A DNA stretch of 64,000 nucleotides from JBCBKU01 sp965267475 (GCA_965267475.1 OZ254079.1:1302001-1366000); one strand, 5' to 3'; counted from the first letter of the stretch, positions 19,151 to 27,623 are shown. The notes: generated by a model from the letters alone, not told the origin. Numbers and translations: made by a program.

Positions 19151-19171
19151 TTTTAGAAGGAACAGCAAGCC

Positions 19172-19597
19172 ATGAAGATCACGCAGTATTATCCGGTCAT
19201 CCAGACAAACGACGTTGCGGGCTCTACTGAGTTCTATGTGCAGCACTTCGATTTCGTGCCTGCCTTCTCGTCGGACTGGTATGTGCACCTCCAGTCCAAG
19301 CACGAACCATCCGTCAATCTCGCGATCCTGGACGGGGCCCATGAAACAGTTCCCGAAGCATCACGGGGCACAGTGTCCGGAATGATCCTGAATTTCGAGG
19401 TTGAAGATCCCGATGCGCTGTTTCAACGGGCCAAATCCGCCGGGCTGCCAATCCTGAAGCCATTGACGGATGAAGACTTCGGGCAGCGCCACTTCATCAC
19501 CGCCGATCCGAACGGTGTCCTGATCGATGTCATCAGGCCAATCCCACCCTCGGCGGAATTCGCCGCGCAATATGCCGAAGACGCCCTTCCGCAATAG
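19172..19597 (+). CDS. VOC family protein (glyoxalase/bleomycin-resistance fold)
   Basis: The 141-aa protein has two beta-alpha-beta-beta-beta modules of the vicinal oxygen chelate fold: YYPVIQTNDVAGSTEFYVQHFDF at the start and FEVEDPDALFQRAKSAGLPILKPLTDEDFGQRHFITADPNGVLIDVI in two parts later. The family includes glyoxalases, dioxygenases and drug-binding proteins; the substrate is not visible. AAGGAACAGCAAGCC precedes the ATG. It is divergently transcribed from the TetR gene and likely its main target, suggesting inducible detoxification. Confidence 0.85.
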   Translation: MKITQYYPVIQTNDVAGSTEFYVQHFDFVPAFSSDWYVHLQSKHEPSVNLAILDGAHETVPEASRGTVSGMILNFEVEDPDALFQRAKSAGLPILKPLTDEDFGQRHFITADPNGVLIDVIRPIPPSAEFAAQYAEDALPQ

Positions 19598-19685
19598 CCA
19601 TTGCCGCAGTGCGGCGATTGACTTCCCCCAGGCGTGACGCCAGAACCATCGGGACAAGGCGTCAGTACGCAGGGGGAGGTCATCC

Positions 19686-20390
19686 GTGCAAAAAATCTAC
19701 GGTTCGGCAGAAGAAGCGCTCGATGGGCTTCTTCATGATGGGATGTTCATCGCGGCAGGGGGCTTTGGCCTTTGCGGGATTCCGGAACTTCTGCTCGATG
19801 CGATCCGGAAAGCGGGCACGAAAGACCTGACCTTTGCCTCGAACAATGCCGGCGTTGACGATTTCGGGATCGGGATCCTGTTGCAGACCCGCCAGGTGAA
19901 AAAGATGATCTCGTCCTATGTGGGCGAGAACGACACGTTCATGCAGCAATACCTGTCGGGCGAGTTGGAGCTTGAATTCAACCCCCAGGGCACCTTGGCC
20001 GAACGGATGCGGGCCGGGGGCTGCGGTATCCCGGGCTTCTATACGAAAACCGGCGTGGGCACCGTCATCGCCGAAGGCAAGGAATCGAAGATGTTCCGGG
20101 GTGAGGAATACATCCTCGAAGAAGGGATTTTCGCGGATCTGTCCATCGTCAAAGCCTGGAAGGCCGACGACACCGGAAACCTCGTCTTCCGGAAGACTGC
20201 GCGCAACTTCAATCCGCCCGCCGCCATGTGCGGCAAGGTCTGCGTTGCCGAGGTCGAAGAAATCGTGCCCCGCGGCAGCCTGGACCCCGACATGATACAT
20301 TTGCCCGGCATCTACGTCCACCGCTTGATCCAGGGCGAGCACGAAAAGCGCATCGAACAGCGGACCACCCGCAAGAAGGAGGACGCATAA
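19686..20390 (+). CDS. scoA: 3-oxoacid CoA-transferase subunit A
   Basis: The 234-aa alpha subunit of the succinyl-CoA:3-ketoacid (or acetoacetate) CoA-transferase. Visible features are GLHDGMFIAAGGFGLCGIPELL-like N-terminal glycine-rich binding (residues about 15-36), GAGGCGIPGFYTKTGVGT-like centre (seen as AGGCGIPGFYTKTGVGT) and GNLVFRKTARNFNPPAAMCGK. It activates acetoacetate for use of ketone bodies or PHB. The GTG at 19686 follows GGAGG with good spacing. It overlaps scoB by one base (TAATG), as expected for a two-subunit enzyme. Confidence 0.95.
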   Translation: MQKIYGSAEEALDGLLHDGMFIAAGGFGLCGIPELLLDAIRKAGTKDLTFASNNAGVDDFGIGILLQTRQVKKMISSYVGENDTFMQQYLSGELELEFNPQGTLAERMRAGGCGIPGFYTKTGVGTVIAEGKESKMFRGEEYILEEGIFADLSIVKAWKADDTGNLVFRKTARNFNPPAAMCGKVCVAEVEEIVPRGSLDPDMIHLPGIYVHRLIQGEHEKRIEQRTTRKKEDA

Positions 20391-21013
20391 TGCCCTGGGA
20401 CCGGAACCAGATGGCCGAACGGGCCGCGCAGGAACTTGAAGACGGCATGTATGTGAACCTTGGCATCGGAATCCCGACGCTCGTGGCGAACTATGTGGGT
20501 GACAAGGACATCACGCTCCAGTCGGAGAACGGAATGTTGGGCATGGGCCCCTTTCCGTTCGAGGGTGAAGAAGACCCCGACCTGATCAATGCCGGCAAGC
20601 AGACCATCACCGAACTGGCCCGTACGTCCTACTTTGACAGCGCCACATCCTTCGGCATGATCCGGGGCGGCAAGATCGCAGCCGCGATCCTGGGCGCCAT
20701 GGAGGTGGCCGAAAACGGTGACCTTGCGAACTGGATGATCCCCGGCAAGCTGGTCAAGGGCATGGGCGGCGCAATGGACCTTGTGGCTGGTGTCGGTCGC
20801 GTCATCGTCGTGATGGATCACACCAACAAGAAGGGTGAGACCAAGCTTCTGAAGGCCTGCACGCTGCCGCTGACCGGGCAGGGTGTGGTCGATATGATCA
20901 TCACCAATCTCGGTGTGCTTGAGGTGGTCGATGGCGGCTTGAAGATCGTCGAAACGGCCCCGGACGTCAGCGAAGAAGACATCCGGGCAGCGACCGAAGC
21001 GACCATTGTCTGA
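20390..21013 (+). CDS. scoB: 3-oxoacid CoA-transferase subunit B
   Basis: The 207-aa beta subunit carries the catalytic glutamate (Glu46) in LQSENGMLGMGPFP, after NLGIGIPTLVANYV. GGKIAAAILGAMEVAENGDLANWMIPGK (in parts) and GGAMDLVAGVGRVIVVMDH are typical. It forms the active CoA-transferase with ScoA. The ATG at 20390 overlaps the scoA stop; AAGGAGGACGC is the ribosome binding site. The stop overlaps the small GNAT gene by 8 bases. Confidence 0.95.
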   Translation: MPWDRNQMAERAAQELEDGMYVNLGIGIPTLVANYVGDKDITLQSENGMLGMGPFPFEGEEDPDLINAGKQTITELARTSYFDSATSFGMIRGGKIAAAILGAMEVAENGDLANWMIPGKLVKGMGGAMDLVAGVGRVIVVMDHTNKKGETKLLKACTLPLTGQGVVDMIITNLGVLEVVDGGLKIVETAPDVSEEDIRAATEATIV

Positions 21014-21296
21014 CGACAGCATCCGCCGCGAGGTTGAAGGGTCCAAAGGACGCTATGTCCTGGGCGACGGGCCAGGCGCGGCGGAATTGACCTATTCCAT
21101 CCTTTCGCCCAGGACGATCATCGTGGATCACACGGGCGTTCCGGATGACGCGCGCGGCCAGGGGTTGGGACATCGACTGGCCGAACGCGTTGTGGCCGAT
21201 GCGCGCGCCGAAGGGGTCAAAATCGTACCGCTGTGCCCCTTCCTCAACCGGGAAAGGGCCAAGCATCCGGAATGGGCGGATGTGTTTCAAGTGTGA
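21006..21296 (+). CDS. small GNAT-fold N-acetyltransferase (COG2388-like)
   Basis: The 96-aa protein contains GKAELTYSIL-like strands (seen as GAAELTYSILSPRTIIVDHTGVP) and the acetyl-CoA loop DDARGQGLGHRLAERVVADAR, then KIVPLCPFLNRERAKHPEW. This is the minimal GNAT module of COG2388 proteins, similar to human GTLF3B and E. coli YjdJ. The start is a TTG at 21006 overlapping scoB; no better start precedes the conserved region. Substrate unknown. Confidence 0.8.
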   Translation: MSDDSIRREVEGSKGRYVLGDGPGAAELTYSILSPRTIIVDHTGVPDDARGQGLGHRLAERVVADARAEGVKIVPLCPFLNRERAKHPEWADVFQV

Positions 21297-21365
21297 CGCC
21301 CGTAACCGTTGAAAAACGTGTAAGGTTCACAATGCTGTCCAATTTGGTCAGTATCGCAGCCTTGA

Positions 21366-22373
21366 ATGACCACGAGCAGCACGAACACAACACCTATGAA
21401 ACCCATAACGGGGACCCAGCGACCGATTGGCGAATTCGTCATCCTCGGTGGCCTTTTCGTGCTGACGGCGGTCGGGCTCGTTGGGCTGGCCGTGGCCACG
21501 GGCTGGCAAGAGACAGTCGACGCGATCTCGCGCCTAAGCGTCACAGGGTTCCTGCTGCTTCTGGCCCTCAGCCTCGTGAACTATGGCTTTCGCGGGCTTC
21601 GATGGCACCTGTTCGGGCGCGCGCTTGGTCTTCCCACCACGGTTGCGCAGGACATGCGCCACTTTGTCGGCGGCTTTGCGATGTCCGTGACACCTGGCCG
21701 TGTCGGGGAACTGGTGCGGATGCGCTGGATCCGGCGCGAAACCGGTTGGCCGTTTGAACGGACAGCGCCCTTGGTTCTGGTGGACCGCGCAGCCGATCTT
21801 GTGGCCATGGCGGTTCTGATGGCGGCAGCGCTGGCGATTTCGGCGGCCCCGGTCGGAGGAGCAATCCCGGTCATCGCGCTGGCCCTCCTGGTGGCCGTTC
21901 TGGCGACGCGGCCCGAAATGCTGCGCGGTTTCGCAACGCTGACATATCGCGCGACGGGCTGGTTTCCCCGGCTCTTTGCGCGGATTCGGGCGGCCTCGAA
22001 ATCCCTGACGGCCTTTCAAAGCCCCTCGGTGCTTGCAGGGGCAACCCTGCTTGGCATCGTCGGCTGGGCAGCCGAGGGCTATGCCTTTTATCTGCTTCTC
22101 GACTGGCTGGGGGCGGATGTCTCGGTCTCTTTCGCGATCGCGGTCTTCCTTTTTTCGACGCTCGCGGGCGGATTGACCGGCGCGCCGGGCGGCGTGGGCG
22201 GTGCAGAAGCTACGATGATCGGCCTTTTGATGATCGAGCATATTCCCTTGGAAATCTCGATCCCCGCCACATTGATCATTCGCGTGACCACGCTTTGGTT
22301 CGCGGTGCTGCTGGGCCTTATTGTGTTCCCATTTGCGGAACGACACTCGCTCAGGACGCGCGATGCCACATAA
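21366..22373 (+). CDS. UPF0104/lysylphosphatidylglycerol synthase transmembrane-type protein
   Basis: The 335-aa inner-membrane protein has eight or so helices and the family motifs NYGFRGLRWHLFGRALG, GFAMSVTPGRVGELVRMRW, LVDRAADLVAM and GGLTGAPGGVGGAEATMIGLL. This is the flippase-like transmembrane half of MprF, without a synthase domain. Related stand-alone proteins are proposed lipid or polyprenyl-sugar transporters. It overlaps the DprE1-like gene by 11 bases, which suggests that the three genes act on one lipid-linked sugar. That link is inference from context. Confidence 0.85.
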   Translation: MTTSSTNTTPMKPITGTQRPIGEFVILGGLFVLTAVGLVGLAVATGWQETVDAISRLSVTGFLLLLALSLVNYGFRGLRWHLFGRALGLPTTVAQDMRHFVGGFAMSVTPGRVGELVRMRWIRRETGWPFERTAPLVLVDRAADLVAMAVLMAAALAISAAPVGGAIPVIALALLVAVLATRPEMLRGFATLTYRATGWFPRLFARIRAASKSLTAFQSPSVLAGATLLGIVGWAAEGYAFYLLLDWLGADVSVSFAIAVFLFSTLAGGLTGAPGGVGGAEATMIGLLMIEHIPLEISIPATLIIRVTTLWFAVLLGLIVFPFAERHSLRTRDAT

Positions 22374-23673
22374 GACCATGACCTATTCGGGCTGGGGCCG
22401 GGCATTGACGGCCACGGGCGAGATCGCGCGCCCGGAACGTCTGTCGCACTTGGCGCGGCTGATGACCGACGCGCCCGCACCTGCATTGGGCCAGCGGCGG
22501 TCTTACGGCGACGCCTGTCTGAACGATGGCGGGCTTGCCATCGACATGACGCGGATGGACCGGATCCGGGCCTTTGACGCCGAAACCGGGCTTCTGACGG
22601 TCGAAGGCGGCGCCATGATCGGCGATCTGGCGCGGGCCCTGGCGCCAAGGGGCTGGCTGCCCCCTGTGATGCCGGGCACCGGTTTTGCCACTGTCGGGGG
22701 CGCGGTGGCCAATGATGTGCATGGGAAAAACCATCATGGCGCGGGCACGTTCGGCCAGCATGTCAGCGCAATCGGGCTTCTGACGCCCAATGGGCCAAAA
22801 CGGATCACGTCGAAGAACAAGTCGCTGTTCGCGGCAACGATTGGTGGCCTTGGCCAGACCGGGATCATCGAAACGGTTGAAGTGCAACTGGCGAAAGCCA
22901 AGGGCGATCTTGTGACGGTGACCGAGCGCCGGATCAGCGATTGGGATGAACATATCGGGCTTCTGGACGGGTCCGAGGCGACTTACTCCGTGGGCTGGAT
23001 CGATGCGACGGCCTGGGGCCCATCCCTGGGCCGCGGGATCCTCGAAGAGGCCGAAACAGGCGCGGGTCTTGTTCCCCCGGCCAAGAAGGCGCGAAAGGTC
23101 CCGTTCAATGCCCCGGGATTTGCCCTGTCGGGACTTGTGGTGCGCACCTTCAATGCCGCCTATTGGCGCCGTGTGCCGGTCCGGGGCAGGACCGTGGTCA
23201 AAAGGATCGAGGATTTCTTCTTTCCGCTGGACAAGATCCATGACTGGAACCGCCTGTACGGCAAGAAAGGGTTCCACCAGTTCCAATGCGTTGTTCCGGT
23301 GGCTGAGGTCGACGCCTTGCGGGACATGCTTGAAACCATCGCGCGGTCAGGTCTTGCCTCGCCCCTGGCTGTGCTGAAACGCACCGGACCCGGACGGGGT
23401 GGTATGATGTCCTTCCCGATGGAGGGCTATACGCTGGCGGTCGACGTCCATAACAAGCCCCAGGGCGTGAAACTCGTGAAACGGCTGAACGCGGCGGCGG
23501 CCAAGGCGGGCGGGCGCATCTATTTCGCCAAGGATTCGCTCGCCGAGCCCGGGGATATGGATGCGATGTATCCCGAACGCGGGAAATGGGCGGGGATCGT
23601 GAACAAGACCGACCCGGATCGTCTGTTCGAGACGGATCTGGTGAAACGTCTGAAGCTGAGGGATGCGGCATGA
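22363..23673 (+). CDS. DprE1-like FAD-dependent oxidase (decaprenylphosphoryl-ribose 2'-oxidase family)
   Basis: The 436-aa flavoprotein starts YSGWGRALTATG and has an FAD_binding_4 domain with RRSYGDACLNDGG (about 45-57), GTGFATVGGAVANDVHGKNHHGAGTFG (split near 105-130; HGKNHH at 120-125) and a C-terminal ALO-type domain. These are the signatures of mycobacterial DprE1, which oxidises decaprenylphosphoryl-ribose as the first half of arabinose epimerisation. The position matching Cys387 of M. tuberculosis appears to be Ala359 (GYTLAVDV). The ATG at 22363 sits inside the end of the upstream gene; the DprE2-like gene overlaps the 3' end by 4 bases. Confidence 0.88.
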   Translation: MPHKTMTYSGWGRALTATGEIARPERLSHLARLMTDAPAPALGQRRSYGDACLNDGGLAIDMTRMDRIRAFDAETGLLTVEGGAMIGDLARALAPRGWLPPVMPGTGFATVGGAVANDVHGKNHHGAGTFGQHVSAIGLLTPNGPKRITSKNKSLFAATIGGLGQTGIIETVEVQLAKAKGDLVTVTERRISDWDEHIGLLDGSEATYSVGWIDATAWGPSLGRGILEEAETGAGLVPPAKKARKVPFNAPGFALSGLVVRTFNAAYWRRVPVRGRTVVKRIEDFFFPLDKIHDWNRLYGKKGFHQFQCVVPVAEVDALRDMLETIARSGLASPLAVLKRTGPGRGGMMSFPMEGYTLAVDVHNKPQGVKLVKRLNAAAAKAGGRIYFAKDSLAEPGDMDAMYPERGKWAGIVNKTDPDRLFETDLVKRLKLRDAA

Positions 23674-24407
23674 GCGAGACCTGGCTGATCCTGGGCGCCA
23701 CGTCCTCGATGGCGCGGGCGCTGGCGCGCAAACTGGCAAGCGATGGCGACGCCGTCTTTCTTGCCGGGCGCGATATGGAAGATCTTCGACATATTGCCGA
23801 TGACTGCCGTCATCGCGGTGCACCCGTTGCCGAGGCCATCGCCTTCGATGCGCGCGATGCGGCGGGGTTTCAGGCGATTGTCGCCCGGGCCGAAGCGACC
23901 GAAGGTGTGCTGAACATCGCAACCTTTGCGGGTTCGATGCCCGAACAATCCGATATCGACGCCGATCCTGCTTTGATCGACGGCGTGATCCGCGACAACT
24001 TCACCGGGCCCTCCGAGGTTATTCAGCGGCTGGCACCCGTCATCGAAGCGCGGGGTAAGGGGACAGTCGTCGGCGTGGGGTCCGTCGCCGGGGATCGGGG
24101 CCGCATCGGGAATTATGTCTATGGATCGTCGAAGGCCGGGTTCCACGCCTATCTCTCGGGTCTCAGAAACCGTTTGACCCGGTCCGGCGGTCATGTGGTG
24201 ACCGTAAAGCCCGGGTTCGTGGACACCGCCATGACGTTTGGCTTGGAAGGGATGTTCCTAGTCGCCAGCCCCGAAGCGGTGGCGGACGATATTCTGAAAG
24301 CCGTCCGCAAGAAGAAGAACGTCCTTTATACACCGTTCTTCTGGCGCTGGATCATGCTGATCATTCGCCTGATCCCGGAACCGGTCTTCAAGAAGCTATC
24401 GGTCTGA
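23670..24407 (+). CDS. DprE2-like short-chain dehydrogenase
   Basis: The 245-aa SDR has the nucleotide-binding LILGATSSMARALARKLA, catalytic Ser138 in GVGSVAGDRG, and the YxxxK pair Tyr151/Lys155 in YGSSKAGFHAY. The C-terminal KKNVLYTPFFWRWIMLIIRLIPE resembles the membrane-associated tail of DprE2. In mycobacteria DprE2 reduces the 2'-keto product of DprE1. The 4-base overlap with the DprE1-like gene supports a two-step epimerase. The carrier lipid and sugar here are not known. Confidence 0.88.
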   Translation: MSETWLILGATSSMARALARKLASDGDAVFLAGRDMEDLRHIADDCRHRGAPVAEAIAFDARDAAGFQAIVARAEATEGVLNIATFAGSMPEQSDIDADPALIDGVIRDNFTGPSEVIQRLAPVIEARGKGTVVGVGSVAGDRGRIGNYVYGSSKAGFHAYLSGLRNRLTRSGGHVVTVKPGFVDTAMTFGLEGMFLVASPEAVADDILKAVRKKKNVLYTPFFWRWIMLIIRLIPEPVFKKLSV

Positions 24408-24434
24408 CCTTTTCGGGTGCCGTGACCTAATTGA

Positions 24435-24505
24435 GCGCCTGCGGCGCATTCCTTTATCTCGTCGTCGGGCTTCGCCCGCCTCCTCGGGCGGGTGTCAGCC
24501 CGACG
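24435..24505. terminator. structured convergent region between the DprE2-like and transglycosylase genes
   Basis: Two hairpins. GCGCC-TGC-GGCGC (24435-24447) is followed by ATTCCTTT and could stop the plus-strand operon. A larger one pairs CGTCGGGC (24463-24470) with GCCCGACG (24498-24505), enclosing CCCGCC/GGCGGG; it spans the stop codon of the minus-strand gene. Likely bidirectional terminator. Confidence 0.6.
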
Positions 24506-25298
24506 GGGACGGCAGAAACACGCAGCCGTCCGAGATGAGTTCCGGCTCGGTCACGCAAAGCCCCTTGGCGATCGACCAGGCCGCCAGGACCTTGGGCACA
24601 TAGCCCAGCGTTTCGGGGAATGGCGGGACACCGCCGGCGTCCTTCACGGCATTCTCTCCGGCGTTATAGGCTGCAAGGATCAGGATCGGATCGCCGTCGA
24701 ACGCGTTCATCAGGAGGTTTAGAAAGGCAACGCCGCCCTGGATGTTCTGGAGGGGGTTTGTTCTGTCGTCGACGCCAAAACGTTCCGCGGTCGCGGGCAT
24801 GAGCTGCATAAGGCCGACTGCGCCCGCTTTGCTTTCGGCATCGGCCCGGCCTGCGGATTCGGCGTGGATGACCGCGGCCACCAGGGCTGGCGAAACCTCG
24901 GTCCCGATGGTCGCCCTGAGGATCGCGGGTCCATGCTCTGCCGTGATCTGCAAAAGCTCGTCCAGGCGCGGTGTCTGGTAGCGACCATCGCCCACGGCCT
25001 TGCTGAGGACCGTCTGGGCCTGTTCGAAGCGTTCCTGGGCCGGTGCGTCGATCGCGCGCGAGACATCCCCCCAGAACCAGGGCAGGACCGGGGCTGGCGC
25101 AGCGGCTGCCACATCGGGTGTCGCCGGGGCGGCTGGTGCCTCTGGGGCAACGGGCGCGATCTGAACCGTGATCCGCTTGTTCGAACCGCTCTGCGGCACG
25201 CCTACGCGTTTGAAGTTGAAGTCCGGAAACGGCTCGGGTTCTTGGGCGAAAACGGCCGCCGGCCAGAGAAAAATCAAGAAAAGAAGGAATCTCTGCAT
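24495..25298 (-). CDS. exported lytic transglycosylase (SLT domain)
   Basis: Cleaves peptidoglycan glycan strands to 1,6-anhydro-muropeptides in the periplasm. The 267-aa protein has a signal peptide MQRFLLFLIFLWPAAVFAQ (start at 25298), a Pro/Ala-rich linker (about 45-72), and a C-terminal SLT domain. The catalytic Glu147 is in VIHAESAGRADAESKAGAVG, followed by GLMQLMPATAERFGV, NIQGGVAFLNLLM and ILAAYNAGENAV. An ATG 12 bases earlier (25310) is an alternative start. Divergent from the Tad pilus locus; local wall cleavage for pilus passage is possible but unproven. Confidence 0.92.
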   Translation of the reverse strand: MQRFLLFLIFLWPAAVFAQEPEPFPDFNFKRVGVPQSGSNKRITVQIAPVAPEAPAAPATPDVAAAAPAPVLPWFWGDVSRAIDAPAQERFEQAQTVLSKAVGDGRYQTPRLDELLQITAEHGPAILRATIGTEVSPALVAAVIHAESAGRADAESKAGAVGLMQLMPATAERFGVDDRTNPLQNIQGGVAFLNLLMNAFDGDPILILAAYNAGENAVKDAGGVPPFPETLGYVPKVLAAWSIAKGLCVTEPELISDGCVFLPSPSG

Positions 25299-25654
25299 GA
25301 ATTCCAACATATGGGTGAACCGGGGGGATTGGAAACCATCCATGGTGCGGAACTTATTCGGCCCGCAGCCTGTGGATTGTTCTAAACCTTTCGTCAATCA
25401 CACACAAACTGAACAGAAAACTGGCGCGCAAATCATCGAAAAAGCAAAAAAAATCACTTAAAAACATATACTTACAGCTATTTTGCGGAAAAAAGCGTGT
25501 CTCTGCAAAAAGGTACGACCTTGGCCTAAGTCTCGCCCAATTTGGACGGCTATATCCTGCTCATACCAAGGCGGTAGTGAGCATGTGAGGACGGCTCGGA
25601 CGCTTCTGCCAAGGTTCGAGTGCAACTGAGTGACAAATGGAACGGAGACGAACA
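25299..25654. other. 356-base intergenic region upstream of the first Flp pilin
   Basis: Divergent control region between the transglycosylase and pilin genes. It contains an A/T-rich stretch at about 25385-25500, unusual for this GC-rich window, and GGAG (25644-25647 region) before the pilin ATG. I found no convincing sigma-70 pair, CtrA site or small gene. Confidence 0.5.
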
Positions 25655-25843
25655 ATGGAATTCTTCAAGCTTGCTAAGAACTTCAAGAAAGACGAAGACG
25701 GCGCAGTTACGGTTGACTGGGTTGTTCTGACAGCAGCTATCGTTGGCCTCGGCATTGCCGTGCTGGCCTCGGTTCGCGGCGGTGTGAACACCCTGGGTAC
25801 TGCGATCTCGACTGAAGTTGCTGGCCAGACTGTCGGCGGCTAA
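25655..25843 (+). CDS. Flp-type pilin 1
   Basis: The 62-aa protein MEFFKLAKNFKKDEDGAVTV continues with DWVVLTAAIVGLGIAVLASV. It has a short basic leader, an acidic EDGAVTVDW junction and one hydrophobic helix, the pattern of Rhodobacteraceae Flp pilins processed by the TadV/CpaA peptidase. It would be the main structural subunit of the Tad pilus. GGAGACGAACA precedes the ATG at 25655. A strong terminator at 25900 isolates it, allowing high independent expression. Pilin 2 is a close tandem paralogue. Confidence 0.88.
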   Translation: MEFFKLAKNFKKDEDGAVTVDWVVLTAAIVGLGIAVLASVRGGVNTLGTAISTEVAGQTVGG

Positions 25844-25899
25844 TCAGACCCGGATTTCGCGGGCGACCCAAGATGGGTCGTCCGCTTATCCTAAGAAAG

Positions 25900-25925
25900 G
25901 ACCGGTCCCTAGGGGCCGGTCTTTT
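25900..25925 (+). terminator. rho-independent terminator after pilin 1
   Basis: Stem GACCGG...CCGGTC with inner CCC/GGG pairs, followed by TTTT, 57 bases after the pilin 1 stop. Confidence 0.85.
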
Positions 25926-26124
25926 CCGTTGTGCGGGCGGGTTCCCGAAGGCAATTGGGCGGCATTGGGAAACACACTTTTCCCAAAGGCTTAGCAACTG
26001 GTGAAGAAGATCATCCGAGCGACCCAAGGGTGCCCCTGTCCGGTCACATTCTGACACTAACTTCAATCTCGGACAGGGTCTTCGGACCAAATTTTGTGGG
26101 GCGTGAGTGCGATTGGAGGCGGAT

Positions 26125-26319
26125 ATGCGCGAGTATTTTGCGGATTTCCTTAAGAACGAAGACGGCGCGGTCACTGTTGACTGGGTTGTTCTGACAGCAG
26201 CTATCGTCGGCCTGGGCATCGGTGTGATCGCTTCGGTTCAGGTGGCAACAACCTCGACTTCCGGCAATGTCGGCCAGGCCATCGAGGACACGGTCAGCAT
26301 CCTGCCAAACGGCGGTTGA
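26125..26319 (+). CDS. Flp-type pilin 2
   Basis: The 64-aa protein MREYFADFLKNEDGAVTVDW has the same helix VVLTAAIVGLGIGVIASV as pilin 1, then a different Ser/Thr-rich tail (TSTSGNVGQAIEDTVSILPNGG). A 32-base run is identical between the two genes (25712-25743 and 26176-26207), pointing to duplication with conversion or strong constraint. GGAGGCGGAT precedes the ATG. It has its own terminator. Either a second major pilin or a minor/regulated variant. Confidence 0.85.
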   Translation: MREYFADFLKNEDGAVTVDWVVLTAAIVGLGIGVIASVQVATTSTSGNVGQAIEDTVSILPNGG

Positions 26320-26333
26320 TCTTCACAGACGAG

Positions 26334-26372
26334 AACGCGCACCCAGAGGGACTTGGGTGCGCGTTTTCTTTT
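26334..26372 (+). terminator. rho-independent terminator after pilin 2
   Basis: AACGCGCACCC pairs with GGGTGCGCGTT (11 bp), followed by TTCTTTT, 15 bases past the pilin 2 stop. Confidence 0.88.
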
Positions 26373-26558
26373 CCCAAAATAGATGACGTTTGAAACGTCG
26401 GTTCGGGCCCCCGTTTCAGCGTGGACAATGCCCTGAACTTCCCACCATTTTCTTACGTTCTGTCCACGCTCTCGCCACATTTGTCTTGGATACCTCGTCG
26501 TTGACGCATTCTGTGCGGCTTTTTCTGGCCGCCTGAGATCGACACGAAAGGAAATGTC

Positions 26559-27413
26559 ATGCGTATGGTATTCGGTTTGGTCCTGTTGCTGGGTTTGGGC
26601 CTTGCGGGTTTCGCAGTGTATATGGCGCAGGACTATATCAGCGCGCATGAGACTGCGCTGGCAAACGAGCGCGCGCAGCGCGCAAAGCAGGTCCCCACAA
26701 AGGACGTCTATGTCGTCAACAAACCAGTCCGCTACGGACAGCGCCTTGAAAAAGGTGATGTGCGCCGGGTGGCCTGGCCCGAGAATGCAATTCCGGCGGG
26801 CGCTTTTCTGGCCGAGGAAGACCTGTTCCCGGCCGGGCAAGATCTGCGCACAGTTCTTCGTGCTATGGAAAAGGACGAAGCGGTTCTTCAGGTGAAGGTG
26901 ACCGCACCGGGCGAAGATGCGGGTGTGTCTTCGCGGCTGGGCCGCGGCATGCGTGCCTTCGCGATCCGGGTCGACGTGGCTTCGGGTGTGTCGGGCTTCC
27001 TGCGCCCGGGTGACCGGGTCGACGTGTACTGGACCGGTAAGATCGACCAGGAAGAACTTGCGTCGCGCGAAGTGACCAAGCTGATCCAGGCCGGCATCAA
27101 GCTGATCGCGGTCGACCAATCGGCCGATGAAGATCGCAACAACCCAACCGTGGCCCGGACAGTGACCATCGAAGGGACACCGAAACAGGTGGCTTCTTTG
27201 GCACAGGCTCAGGCAACGGGCCGCTTGCAACTGTCGCTTGTGGGCGCCGAGGATGAAGACGTGGCCGAAACCGTGCAGGTGGGCCAGGGTGATCTTCTGG
27301 GCATCGAACGCGAAGTCTTTCAAGCACCGGAAGAGCGCCGGGTCTGCACGATCAAGACGCGCCGCGGTGCCGATGTCGTGGAAATCCCCGTGGATTGCCC
27401 GACGAACGGCTAA
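26559..27413 (+). CDS. cpaB: Flp pilus assembly protein CpaB/RcpC
   Basis: The 284-aa protein has an N-terminal membrane anchor (residues 2-24), then a SAF-like domain (DVYVVNKPVRYGQRLEKGDVRRVAWPENAIPAGAF in two parts, about 50-85) and the RcpC domain with RGMRAFAIRVDVASGVSGFLRPGDRVDVYWTG. It is periplasmic and links the secretin to the pilus machine. AAGGAAATGTC precedes the ATG at 26559. It is closed by its own terminator, so the secretin gene has a separate promoter. Confidence 0.92.
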   Translation: MRMVFGLVLLLGLGLAGFAVYMAQDYISAHETALANERAQRAKQVPTKDVYVVNKPVRYGQRLEKGDVRRVAWPENAIPAGAFLAEEDLFPAGQDLRTVLRAMEKDEAVLQVKVTAPGEDAGVSSRLGRGMRAFAIRVDVASGVSGFLRPGDRVDVYWTGKIDQEELASREVTKLIQAGIKLIAVDQSADEDRNNPTVARTVTIEGTPKQVASLAQAQATGRLQLSLVGAEDEDVAETVQVGQGDLLGIEREVFQAPEERRVCTIKTRRGADVVEIPVDCPTNG

Positions 27414-27434
27414 AGTTCGATATCTGAAATTCCG

Positions 27435-27470
27435 GACCGGACCCCAGAATTTGGGGTCCGGTCTCGTTTT
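27435..27470 (+). terminator. rho-independent terminator after cpaB
   Basis: A 12-bp stem GACCGGACCCCA / TGGGGTCCGGTC with a 5-base loop, followed by TCGTTTT. Confidence 0.88.
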
Positions 27471-27623
27471 GCCCCTAGGGATTCGGGTGTGTTGCGGGTT
27501 GTCCACATAAATGGCCGCCGCCAAAGCATTGATTCTTGCAAAAAAACCGTTTCTCCCGCATGGTGCCTCTAAAGCCGGGCGAATAAGACCCGTAAACGAG
27601 GCGTGATCGGAGAGGCAGGTCAC

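Noticed and set aside
25385..25500. CtrA or sigma-54 promoter upstream of pilin 1
   Set aside because: The A/T-rich stretch lacks a TTAA-N7-TTAA pair and no GG-N10-GC element is present at the right spacing.
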